Below are positions 24,061 through 31,832 of a stretch of DNA of 64,000 nucleotides, piece by piece; within the stretch, counting starts at the first letter, position 1; each line of letters begins with the position of its first letter. The notes under the pieces are model-generated. The model was not told the origin of the DNA, made no database searches, and worked only from the letters and a program-made list of their open reading frames with translations. Origin of the DNA: Patescibacteria group bacterium. Lineage in GTDB: Bacteria > Patescibacteria > Microgenomatia > Levybacterales > UBA12049. The stretch is taken from assembly GCA_023381035.1 (NCBI GenBank), contig JAMCTK010000011.1, positions 1 to 64,000 of the forward strand. The letters run 5' to 3'. The position numbers and the translations under genes are program-made.

Positions 24061-25135
24061 AAGAAATATATGGGGCTTAGAATGGGGTCTTTTCATCCCT
24101 GCAGCAATACTTGTTTTAATAAGCTTAATTACTCTTTCTACAATAAATGCAGATCTATTCAGGAGTCAATTGATTTTTTTTATTCTGTCAATAGCGGTAT
24201 TCTTATTAATTTCTCAAGTAAATTATAAAATTTTCCAGTACTACAGTCTGCCAATTTATATCTTGTCGATAATATTACTTTCTGTTGTTTTAATTTTGGG
24301 AATTGAAAGTAGGGGATCGGTAAGATGGATCGAATTTGCAGGATTTAGGATTCAATTTTCGGAAATTTTTAAGCCTTTTCTAGCGCTCTCCCTTTCTGCT
24401 TTTTTAGCAAGCCACAAAAACTATTCATTCAAGAATTTACTAATTTCAATGGGGTATGTTCTGCCAGTCGCTTTTTTAATTTTTAAACAACCTGATTTAG
24501 GTAATGCATTGATCTATGTACTAGTTGCATTATTCACATTTATTTTCTTTGGTTTTCCTTTAAGATATTTTATTGCTGCAGCAATTCCAGTTGGGCTTTT
24601 AATTCCCATGTTTTGGCAGTTTCTGCATGATTACCAAAGACAAAGAGTTTTAACCTTTTTCAATCCTTCACAAGATCCCTTGGGTACTTCTTATAATGCA
24701 ATACAATCAATAATTACAGTTGGATCAGGGATGCTTCTTGGTAAAGGGCTGGGGCAGGGGTCTCAATCCGGCTTAAGTTTCTTACCGGAACGTCACACTG
24801 ATTTTATATTTGCTTCAATTTCAGAAGCTTTGGGATTTGCAGGGGATGCAGTTATTTTAGTCTGTTTCCTTATTATCTTTTATAAAATTTTTCAAATTTT
24901 TGAAAATACAGACGATAGATTTTGTAAAATTTTTGCTGGAACGGCTTTCTTTCTAATTTTGATTCAGTTTTTCGTTAATATAGGAATGAATATTGGTCTT
25001 TTGCCAATAGTAGGAGTTACTTTACCCTTTGTTTCCTATGGGGGAAGCTCACTTCTTTCCAACTTTATTCTTCTAGGACTTCTAGTTGCAATAAATAGAA
25101 AGACAAAAGAAGAAAAAGTTCTAGAAATTAGGTAA
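24053..25135 (+). CDS. rodA: SEDS-family rod-shape protein RodA
   Basis: 360 residues with about ten membrane helices. The family signature PFVSYGGSSLLSNF lies near residue 325, and FKQPDLGNALIYV near residue 143 and the LPERHTDFIFA loop near 244 are typical of RodA/FtsW. It polymerises glycan for side-wall growth together with a class B PBP. It is a paralog of the FtsW at 1963; the location outside the dcw cluster suggests the elongation role. Translation is probably coupled to ileS through the 8-nt overlap. Confidence 0.88.
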   Translation: MTRRNIWGLEWGLFIPAAILVLISLITLSTINADLFRSQLIFFILSIAVFLLISQVNYKIFQYYSLPIYILSIILLSVVLILGIESRGSVRWIEFAGFRIQFSEIFKPFLALSLSAFLASHKNYSFKNLLISMGYVLPVAFLIFKQPDLGNALIYVLVALFTFIFFGFPLRYFIAAAIPVGLLIPMFWQFLHDYQRQRVLTFFNPSQDPLGTSYNAIQSIITVGSGMLLGKGLGQGSQSGLSFLPERHTDFIFASISEALGFAGDAVILVCFLIIFYKIFQIFENTDDRFCKIFAGTAFFLILIQFFVNIGMNIGLLPIVGVTLPFVSYGGSSLLSNFILLGLLVAINRKTKEEKVLEIR

Positions 25136-25141
25136 AGAATC

Positions 25142-25150
25142 TGTTATAAT
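25142..25150 (+). promoter_or_regulatory. rplU extended -10 promoter
   Basis: TGTTATAAT (TATAAT at 25145-25150) ends 7 nt before the rplU ATG at 25158. No clear -35. A leaderless message is expected. Confidence 0.6.
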
Positions 25151-25157
25151 TGTCACT

Positions 25158-25535
25158 ATGTTTTACGCAGTAATCAATTCAGGTGGAAAACAATATAGGA
25201 TTAGCGAAGGCGACACTATAACTGTTGATAAATTAGGTCTTAAAAAAGACGAAAAAGTAAAATTCGACCAGATTCTGATGGTAGTTTCCGATGGAGACGT
25301 TAGGATCGGTAAGCCAACCCTTGCAGACGTAGAAGTGGTTGGAAAATCTTTGGGAGATATCAAAGGTGAAAAAATCAGAGTCGCAAAATTTAAAGCTAAA
25401 TCAAAATATAGAAGAGCAATTGGATTCAGAGCACAACTTTCTCAAATTCAGATAGAGTCAATAACAGTAAAAGGTAAGTCAAAAGTTGAAAAAGAAGAAA
25501 AACCTAAAAAAACTACAACCGCCAAAGTTAAATAA
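25158..25535 (+). CDS. rplU: 50S ribosomal protein L21
   Basis: 125 residues. FYAVINSGGKQYRISEGDTI at the start and the AKFKAKSKYRRAIGFRAQLS block near residue 77 are characteristic of L21, which binds 23S rRNA beside L20. The last 20 residues form a lysine-rich extension beyond the usual 100-105 residues. It is followed by rpmA, the common bacterial pairing, here with a separate promoter in the 62-nt gap. Confidence 0.96.
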   Translation: MFYAVINSGGKQYRISEGDTITVDKLGLKKDEKVKFDQILMVVSDGDVRIGKPTLADVEVVGKSLGDIKGEKIRVAKFKAKSKYRRAIGFRAQLSQIQIESITVKGKSKVEKEEKPKKTTTAKVK

Positions 25536-25554
25536 ATTGATACGTTTTGATTTC

Positions 25555-25583
25555 TTGACGGTTGTGAAAAATAAGGTTAGAAT
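25555..25583 (+). promoter_or_regulatory. rpmA promoter
   Basis: TTGACG (25555-25560), 17 nt, TAGAAT (25578-25583). The ATG is at 25598, so the leader is about 7 nt with no Shine-Dalgarno. Confidence 0.65.
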
Positions 25584-25597
25584 GTTTTCACAATAAC

Positions 25598-25849
25598 ATG
25601 GCACATACAAAAGCACAAGGATCAGTAAGAGGAAATAGAGATTCAAAACCAAAAAACTTAGGTGTGAAGCTTTATGCTGGAGAAAAAGCCTCACCAGGAA
25701 ACATAATTGTTAGACAAAAAGGAACAAAAATTAATCCGGGTAAGGGTGTCATGATGGGAAATGACTATACAATCTTTTCTATCATCGAGGGGATAGTTAA
25801 GTTTAAGAATTTAAGGGGTAAAAAATACGTAGAAGTCTTTAATGGATAA
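25598..25849 (+). CDS. rpmA: 50S ribosomal protein L27
   Basis: 83 residues. MAHTKAQGSVRGNRDSKPKN at the N-terminus and GNIIVRQKGTKINPGKGV are diagnostic of L27, whose N-terminal tail reaches towards the peptidyl transferase centre. There is no Firmicutes-type cleavable N-terminal extension; the protein begins directly at MAH. It overlaps parB by 8 nt, so the two are translated together. Confidence 0.96.
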   Translation: MAHTKAQGSVRGNRDSKPKNLGVKLYAGEKASPGNIIVRQKGTKINPGKGVMMGNDYTIFSIIEGIVKFKNLRGKKYVEVFNG

Positions 25850-26663
25850 TACAGACGGCAGAATTCATGAATTAGATACCAATTTGCTTCAGGCAAATCC
25901 TCTCCAGCCGCGCGGAATAATTTCTCCAGATTCTCTTCAGGAGTTAGTAGATTCAATTAGAGAGCAGGGAATTCTTGAACCTATCGTGGTTGCTGAAACT
26001 CCTGCAGGGTATCAGATTATCGCTGGAGAAAGACGTTGGAGAGCTTCTAAAGTACTTGGTTTAGCAAAAGTGCCAGTAATTGTTAAAAAAACAACTCCAC
26101 AAGGCATGCTTGAGATGTCAATTGTAGAAAATGTTCAAAGAGAAGATCTAAATCCAATAGAAAGAGCTCAGGCATACAGACGTTTGATCGATGAGTTTGG
26201 TTTAGGAACAAACGAAGTTGCCAGAAAAGTGGGAAAAAGTGCTCCAACAATTTCCAATACAATAAGACTCTTGTCTCTACCTGATGCAATCAAAGATGCT
26301 TTGGTTGCCGGAGTAATAACAGAAGGACATGTTAGGCCTTTAATCTCCTTAGGAGACACTAGATTAATGCTGGAGTTGTTTAAAAAGATTCTTAGGGAAA
26401 ATAGTACTGTAAGACAAACCGAAGATATGGCAAGAAAAGCTAAGTCAGAGGTTCAGGAAAGAGAACCAAGAGCAAAAAGTGACAGAATATATCTTCCGGA
26501 ATTGGATGAAATGGCAAAAAATCTTCAAACTAAACATAGTCTTGATAAGGTAGCAATTTATCAATCGGGAACCCAGGCAAGAATTGTAATTGTATCTAAA
26601 GGAGACGCAGAAGTTACGGGACAAAAAATAAAACAGATCGTAGAACTACTCTCCAAGGATTAA
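25842..26663 (+). CDS. parB: ParB/Spo0J-family chromosome partition protein
   Basis: 273 residues. The N-terminal CTP-binding domain contains IREQGILEPIVVAE, YQIIAGERRWRASKVLGL and VENVQREDLNPIERAQAYRR. A helix-turn-helix follows with TNEVARKVGKSAPTISNTIR, and the C-terminus resembles the dimerisation domain. No parA is adjacent and no consensus parS (TGTTTCACGTGAAACA) is visible in the window. The gene lies behind rpmA rather than in the usual parAB/gidB cluster. It converges with lepB, overlapping it by 4 nt. Confidence 0.88.
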   Translation: MDNTDGRIHELDTNLLQANPLQPRGIISPDSLQELVDSIREQGILEPIVVAETPAGYQIIAGERRWRASKVLGLAKVPVIVKKTTPQGMLEMSIVENVQREDLNPIERAQAYRRLIDEFGLGTNEVARKVGKSAPTISNTIRLLSLPDAIKDALVAGVITEGHVRPLISLGDTRLMLELFKKILRENSTVRQTEDMARKAKSEVQEREPRAKSDRIYLPELDEMAKNLQTKHSLDKVAIYQSGTQARIVIVSKGDAEVTGQKIKQIVELLSKD

Positions 26664-27223
26664 CGCTTAAAGGGGTTATTGACTAATCTTACTTCATTTA
26701 CAGGCCAATATACAAAGAAGGATTTTCCAATTAGTAAATCCTTTTTTACAAAACCCCATTCTCTAGAATCTGAGCTGTACATCCTGTTGTCACCTGCAAC
26801 AAAAAAACTATCCGAAGGAACTGTCACTGGAGTGTTTTCTTTAAGGAATGCTCCTGCATATGTTTTAACGTCTGGTTTTAGATATGCGCTTTCATCTAAT
26901 TGTTTTCCGTTTAGATATATGTAACCGTCTTTAATCATTACGGTGTCTCCTGCAGTACCGATCACTCTTTTAATAAAGTCTTTTTCTTGATCTGTGGGAG
27001 ATTTAAAAACAACGACATCTCCAAGCTTTGGATCATCAAAACGAAGAGTTATGAGGTTTGTTAAAACATATTCTTTGTCCAGGAAGTTGGGAAACATGGA
27101 TTCTCCTTTTACCTCAAAAGGTCTAAAAAGAAAAATGTAGATAACTAAGAAAACTGCAGCAGCCATTAAGAATGTCTGCAGGGTATCTAATAGGAAGGAA
27201 TAGATTTTACGGATTATAAACAT
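26660..27223 (-). CDS. lepB: Signal peptidase I
   Basis: About 187 residues from the ATG at 27223 (a TTG at 27232 is possible but overlaps the -10 box). One N-terminal transmembrane helix near residues 17-34 is followed by the catalytic Ser in VKGESMFPNF (near residue 42), the catalytic Lys in DFIKRVIGTAGDTV (near residue 85) and the box E motif FFVAGDNRMYSSDSR. It removes signal peptides from exported proteins, such as those at 18370 and 27366. Its promoter overlaps that of tRNA-Val. Confidence 0.93.
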   Translation of the reverse strand: MFIIRKIYSFLLDTLQTFLMAAAVFLVIYIFLFRPFEVKGESMFPNFLDKEYVLTNLITLRFDDPKLGDVVVFKSPTDQEKDFIKRVIGTAGDTVMIKDGYIYLNGKQLDESAYLKPDVKTYAGAFLKENTPVTVPSDSFFVAGDNRMYSSDSREWGFVKKDLLIGKSFFVYWPVNEVRLVNNPFKR

Positions 27224-27231
27224 ATTTAACA

Positions 27232-27282
27232 ATTGTCCTAGATTTAGCTTCCTTTGTCAACGAGATCAATTTATGCTAAGAT
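27232..27282. promoter_or_regulatory. Divergent promoters for lepB and tRNA-Val sharing one -35 element
   Basis: The 7-mer TTGTCAA (27254-27260) serves both ways. On the plus strand, TTGTCA (27254-27259), 17 nt and an extended -10 TGCTAAGAT (box 27277-27282) drive the tRNA. On the minus strand, TTGACA (27260-27255), 17 nt and GACAAT (27237-27232) end 8 nt before the lepB ATG. The two polymerases could not bind at once. Confidence 0.65.
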
Positions 27283-27291
27283 TGGTGCCAA

Positions 27292-27365
27292 GGACTTGTG
27301 GCTCAGTTGGTCAGAGCGCTTCATTCACATTGAAGAGGTCGGGGGTTCGAATCCCTCCAGGTCCA
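27292..27365 (+). tRNA. tRNA-Val (anticodon CAC)
   Basis: A complete cloverleaf. Acceptor GGACTTG pairs with CAGGTCC (one G-U), the D arm has GCTC...GAGC with GTTGGT in the loop, the anticodon arm CTTCA-TTCACAT-TGAAG gives CAC, and the T arm is GGGGG-TTCGAAT-CCCTC with one mispair or wobble. The discriminator is A and CCA is not encoded. The promoter is shared with lepB. Confidence 0.93.
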
Positions 27366-29168
27366 CTAAAGACTAATATTCAGCAAGAATATATCTTCGA
27401 GTAAAATAATCTTTGCATCCTTCAAGATTAGCTCATCTGGTAAACTCCTGATGAGGATCTCAGTTGCTTTGAGAAGTTGTTTAGCTTGTTTTTTGGAGTT
27501 TTTCCCATATTGTTTTTGAGAAGTCCTAGTCAAGCTAGTTAACATTTTTTCCGAGATAGCATTGAGTAATCGTAGGTCATGTAAGTATTTTATGTCATTA
27601 ATTAAAATTTCAAAAGAGACAACTTTCGATTTTTTAATATTGTTTAGATCATTTTTGTCTAAATAAATATTAATTAATGATGGGGTTACATTGCTAACTC
27701 CTTGTTGAAACATCTTCTTAACTTCACCACTTATATTGTAAAAATAGAGATCAACAGTGTATGTATTTGGTTCTGAAGACGAAATTTCTAGCTTATAATC
27801 ACCTGAATTAGGTTTTTTAAAGTAATAAGTTTTTATGGGATCACCATTTTTTTGTATGTTGTTGCTGTCATTGACCATTGAATTCTGAATAAACTGCTGT
27901 CCAATGTAATTCCCATAGCTGTCCTTCATCTTAATATCAAAGTTATTATTGCTAACTACCATGAAATATGAAAGATCTGTGCTGGATGGGATATATCTCC
28001 CTAGGGTGATAAAGTTGTTTGAGTAGCTAGTTAAATCCAATCTATCGGAGTAACTAGGATCATTAATTATGAAAGTGTCTCCGCTTATGCCTTTTGCAAC
28101 AACAAAGTGATTGGGAACTTCAAGAATATCAGGCATGTCATTTTTTATATCATTGGTGAGAAGTTCTTTATCTTCAGTTAAAATTTTTTCATATTCAAGG
28201 GCATCAAATCTTGTAACTTGATTAATTGATTTTGATTGCATGGTTAATCTTGTGAGCGCTAACCAGTTAAGCCATCCATTTTTTAAGTATCCGTCTGGTT
28301 GATTCTTGAGCCAATTATTTAACGAGCCTGGGTCAAGAAGTGTTCCATCAGGAAGTTTTTTGTATCCTTGGTAACTTAAGATCATGTTGGCGGACGTAAT
28401 TGCGCATCCCCAACTACTAATTGTTGGATCTGTTGGTGACCATCTGTTGGCAGAGTCATATTCCATGTTTGCCCAGGGAAAAGTTGTTTGCTTGATATCA
28501 TCCACATCGAGACTGTCGTAGTCGTTAATGCTTGAAACTTTTACATTGTCAAACCATGTCTCTGAGTTTGGATCTCCGCCGGTTCCAGCTCTTAACGCAA
28601 TTTTACCAGGAAGTAATTCTTGATCAAGAATTACTTCCCTTACCAGCTCATCATTAACATAAATTTTCAAATTTTTCTTTTCTGTCTTAACCCGAACGTG
28701 GTACTTCTGTCCATTGTAGTAGTTTTTATTTTTACTGAAAACTATTTGGCTATTTGATGGATATCCTAGAACAAAATCTCCTGGTGACTGAAAGTGGATT
28801 TCGTATGCTTTGGTAAAATCACTATTAGTATTATAAACGACATTATGATCTGTTCCGTTGATAAAAAACATGTCTACGTCGAAGACAAACGAACTGCCGA
28901 TATTTGGCCATTCGGAATCCTTGGGTACAATATTCATAGCACAGGATCCTTGGTTTTCAATTAAAATTTTAAGCATACCGTTTTCTGTAATCCAATTAGC
29001 AGAACAAGGGGTAGATGGATTTAGATGCTCCCATCTAGATGGAAAGCCACCTTCTTCTGTATCAAAATTGTCGCTGAAAGATAACGCATTGACGGGGAAA
29101 ACAGACATAAAGAAAAAAAGTTTAATTAAAATTAATGAAGTTATAATTTTATTAATAATTTTTCCCAT
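27366..29168 (-). CDS. Secreted LamG-like plus C39-type cysteine peptidase protein
   Basis: 600 residues. A signal peptide (hydrophobic to about residue 28, ending VNA) is followed by a concanavalin/LamG-like beta-sandwich (about 30-210, with FVFDVDMFFING and WFDNVKVSS). A papain-like domain of Peptidase_C39_2 type follows: the nucleophile Cys lies in SSWGCAITSANMILS near residue 254, the His in VPNHFVVAKGI near 352, and the Asn/Asp in FIINDPSY near 366. The rest is a beta-rich region and a C-terminal helical tail. It is probably exported and cleaves or binds surface material. The stop codon abuts tRNA-Val. Confidence 0.72.
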   Translation of the reverse strand: MGKIINKIITSLILIKLFFFMSVFPVNALSFSDNFDTEEGGFPSRWEHLNPSTPCSANWITENGMLKILIENQGSCAMNIVPKDSEWPNIGSSFVFDVDMFFINGTDHNVVYNTNSDFTKAYEIHFQSPGDFVLGYPSNSQIVFSKNKNYYNGQKYHVRVKTEKKNLKIYVNDELVREVILDQELLPGKIALRAGTGGDPNSETWFDNVKVSSINDYDSLDVDDIKQTTFPWANMEYDSANRWSPTDPTISSWGCAITSANMILSYQGYKKLPDGTLLDPGSLNNWLKNQPDGYLKNGWLNWLALTRLTMQSKSINQVTRFDALEYEKILTEDKELLTNDIKNDMPDILEVPNHFVVAKGISGDTFIINDPSYSDRLDLTSYSNNFITLGRYIPSSTDLSYFMVVSNNNFDIKMKDSYGNYIGQQFIQNSMVNDSNNIQKNGDPIKTYYFKKPNSGDYKLEISSSEPNTYTVDLYFYNISGEVKKMFQQGVSNVTPSLINIYLDKNDLNNIKKSKVVSFEILINDIKYLHDLRLLNAISEKMLTSLTRTSQKQYGKNSKKQAKQLLKATEILIRSLPDELILKDAKIILLEDIFLLNISL

Positions 29169-29174
29169 AACTAA

Positions 29175-29225
29175 ATTAAATTCAATTTAAACCTATTTGT
29201 CAATATAGGGTATTGATGTTAAAAT
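29175..29225. promoter_or_regulatory. Divergent promoters sharing one -35 element (second case)
   Basis: TTGTCAA at 29197-29203 again works in both directions. Plus strand: TTGTCA, 17 nt, TAAAAT (29220-29225) before the methyltransferase. Minus strand: TTGACA (29203-29198), 17 nt, TTTAAT (29180-29175), ending 6 nt before the ATG of the C39-type gene at 29168. Confidence 0.65.
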
Positions 29226-29236
29226 CGTATTTTACT

Positions 29237-30034
29237 ATGGCATTTCCTAATAAGCTTAAAGGTAGTATTGATCGCAATTCTTCCAAGGAAAATCCTTTCG
29301 TTGCCGAAAAACTTAGACAAGTCTTGGCAACTCAAAAAGATTTTGTAAAACTTAAAAAAACTTACAACAAAGCCTTTAAAGAAATATTTGATATTAATTC
29401 AAGAAAATTTTGGAATAAAAAACTTAGTAATGCTTGCTTTCTAAACAGGCAAGATGAAATGACAAAGGATCGAATTAATGAAATTTTTAAATTAATTCCC
29501 AAAGAAACAGGTAAAATTTTAGATATTGGAATGGGGATGGGATATATTGAAGAGTTACTGAATGATAGAGAAAAAACCTTACTATTTGGAAATGATATTT
29601 CTAAAAAATCAATTGAAAATGCTAATAAAAATTTCAGAGGAGAATTCAAACTTGAATCTTGGAAAAACATGATTTTTTCTAGATCTAGCTTCGACGTGAT
29701 CCTCTTACTAGAGGTTCTTGAGCACATACCTCCATCAAACACGTTTCTATTATTAGGAAAGATAAGGAAGTATTTAAAAAAAGATGGGTTTTTTATATTG
29801 TCCGTTCCAATAAATGAGGGGCTAGAGAATATGAATCATAATCCAAACGGACATTTGAGAATCTATACAGAAGATTTGATAAAAGCTGAGCTCCAAATTG
29901 CAGGTTTTAAGACTATTTTAATAAAAAGGTTTTATGCGTTTGAAAAATACTACAGATTTAAAAAATTATTATTAAGTTTATTTAGAAACAGATGGAATCC
30001 TAACGTTTTAGTTATTATGGCGAAAAAAATATGA
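29237..30034 (+). CDS. SAM-dependent class I methyltransferase
   Basis: About 265 residues from the ATG at 29237, chosen because it lies 11 nt after a -10 box; upstream starts at 29213/29216 precede or overlap that box. Motif I is KILDIGMGMGYIEELL near residue 93, and FDVILLLEVLEHIPPSN near 154 is motif post-II/IV of the Methyltransf_11/23 type. The substrate is probably a surface glycan or lipid-linked sugar given the locus. It overlaps the following GT4 gene by 4 nt (ATGA). Confidence 0.85.
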   Translation: MAFPNKLKGSIDRNSSKENPFVAEKLRQVLATQKDFVKLKKTYNKAFKEIFDINSRKFWNKKLSNACFLNRQDEMTKDRINEIFKLIPKETGKILDIGMGMGYIEELLNDREKTLLFGNDISKKSIENANKNFRGEFKLESWKNMIFSRSSFDVILLLEVLEHIPPSNTFLLLGKIRKYLKKDGFFILSVPINEGLENMNHNPNGHLRIYTEDLIKAELQIAGFKTILIKRFYAFEKYYRFKKLLLSLFRNRWNPNVLVIMAKKI

Positions 30035-31107
30035 AGATAGTCTTTCTTACTAGATTATTTTATCCTCACATAGGCGGAGTAGAAAAGCATGTTTGGAAAA
30101 TCAGCAAGGAATTGGTAGAAAAAGGTCATGAAGTCATTGTTATAACCGAAACGCCATTAAAATCCCATAGTAACACTAAGCAGTCAAGTTCACCAAGCGC
30201 TAAATTGATGGGAGAAACCAGTGGTATTAAAATTTTTCAAATAAATCAAGGCAAAGATAATTGGTTTAAGAAATTTAGGATATGGAGTCAGCTCCTGGCA
30301 CACAGAGACATCATAGAATTCTCAGACGTTGTTCATTGCCATGACGTCTTTTATTGGTACTTACCTTTTAAGTTAATTTTTCCTTTTAAAAAGGTTTTTA
30401 CTACGTTTCATGGTTACGAAGGCAATAATATTCCAACCAAAAAAGCTATTTTTAGCCATAAATTAGCTGAAAAATTATCAAACGGAAATATTTGCATCGG
30501 AGATTTTTTTGATAAATGGTATGGTACAAATCCGACAATTATAAGCTATGGAGCTGTTGAAATAAAAGATCGTCAACTGTCGACCCTTAAGCCTGAGAAG
30601 ATCAGAAACGCATTATTCATAGGGAGACTTGAGGAGGAAACAGGAATAATGGAGTATTTAAGGGCGCTTGAAATTTTAAAAACAAAAGGACATAAAATAA
30701 ATTTAACTGTTTTAGGTGATGGATCGCAAATGAAAAGATCCAATGCCTTTGCGATAAGACACAGGTTGTCTGTTGATTTTAAAGGGTTTGTAAAAGATGT
30801 AGAAAAGTACTTAAAAAATACAGATATTGTATTTGTTTCAAGATATTTAGGAATTTTAGAAGCTCTGGGAAGTAAGAAGATTGTGTTTGCAATTTACAAC
30901 AATGGAATTAAAAAAGATTACCTAGAAACAGCAGAATTTAGTAAATACATTTACATTTCCTCAAATTCGCAGTCTTTAGCAAATGATATAGAGCATGCGA
31001 TTTTGAATAAAGATTACCAAAAAAAAATAGAAGACGGTTTCAACTGGGTAAAAACGCAAACCTGGGATTTAATGTGCAGAAACTATCTTCGTTTATGGGG
31101 GATTTAA
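30031..31107 (+). CDS. GT4-family glycosyltransferase
   Basis: 358 residues, GT-B fold. The N-terminal FYPHIGGVEKHVWKISKEL and DVVHCHDVFYWY and the C-terminal ALFIGRLEEETGIMEYLRAL are typical. The usual ExxGxxxxEA loop is degenerate (RYLGILEALGSKK), which keeps LEAL but lacks the first Glu context, so donor use may differ. It is translationally coupled to the methyltransferase upstream and converges with the next methyltransferase gene, overlapping by 4 nt. Confidence 0.8.
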   Translation: MKIVFLTRLFYPHIGGVEKHVWKISKELVEKGHEVIVITETPLKSHSNTKQSSSPSAKLMGETSGIKIFQINQGKDNWFKKFRIWSQLLAHRDIIEFSDVVHCHDVFYWYLPFKLIFPFKKVFTTFHGYEGNNIPTKKAIFSHKLAEKLSNGNICIGDFFDKWYGTNPTIISYGAVEIKDRQLSTLKPEKIRNALFIGRLEEETGIMEYLRALEILKTKGHKINLTVLGDGSQMKRSNAFAIRHRLSVDFKGFVKDVEKYLKNTDIVFVSRYLGILEALGSKKIVFAIYNNGIKKDYLETAEFSKYIYISSNSQSLANDIEHAILNKDYQKKIEDGFNWVKTQTWDLMCRNYLRLWGI

Positions 31108-31832
31108 ACGTTTTTTCTTCCTAAATAGATGATGCTTGTGCCAAATGGTACTAAGCCCCTTTTTGAAAAGAAGTGCTCCGTCTTGGAAACAAAAAACATA
31201 GTAGAATTTATGCTTTTTGAAGAAAGTTTGAAGTCAGAAGGATAGTCTTTTTTTAAAAAGACAGATTTAATTTTTCTAATGACATAAGCAGGAATTAATA
31301 AATAAGAAAATGCATATGAAGCATACATGTTGTTAAACTTTCCATCATCGAAAAGTTTTATTAATGACTTCTTTGTATATCTTCTTTTGTGATGTAAGAC
31401 TTCGTCCCATTTGCTCCAAAGCCAAGAGTAAGCAGGTACAGTTATTAACACCAAGCCCCCCGGTTTTAAAATACGGAAAATTTCCTTAATGGTTTTGGTG
31501 TCATCAACATGTTCTAAGACATCAAGAAGAACAATGGCGTCAAAAGAGTTTTCTTTAAATCCTGTTTCTTCTGCTTTCGCAAGCTTGACATTTTTGAGTC
31601 CTCTTTTTTTGCAGTATGAGATTGCATTTTTCGAAATATCAATGCCCCATATTTCACCAAATTCACTTAATGCTTCTATATTTTTTCCCGTACCGCATCC
31701 AATATCTAGAATCTTTGAGTTTTTCTTTGATAGGTATTTCCTTAAAAGCTTTAAGCAAATATCCCTTTTGGCTAAATGCCACCAGTGCTTCTCTTCTAGA
31801 AGATATAATTCGTCGTAAAGATTTTTTTTCAT
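31104..31832 (-). CDS. SAM-dependent class I methyltransferase
   Basis: 242 residues. Motif I ILDIGCGTGKNIEAL near residue 41, FDAIVLLDVLEHVDDTK near 98 and RILKPGGLVLITVPAY near 122 give a complete Methyltransf_11 core. A histidine/arginine-rich HHKRRYTKKSL follows, which is common in sugar-lipid methyltransferases of polysaccharide loci. It overlaps the upstream membrane protein by 4 nt on the minus strand. Exact substrate unknown. Confidence 0.87.
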   Translation of the reverse strand: MKKNLYDELYLLEEKHWWHLAKRDICLKLLRKYLSKKNSKILDIGCGTGKNIEALSEFGEIWGIDISKNAISYCKKRGLKNVKLAKAEETGFKENSFDAIVLLDVLEHVDDTKTIKEIFRILKPGGLVLITVPAYSWLWSKWDEVLHHKRRYTKKSLIKLFDDGKFNNMYASYAFSYLLIPAYVIRKIKSVFLKKDYPSDFKLSSKSINSTMFFVSKTEHFFSKRGLVPFGTSIIYLGRKNV

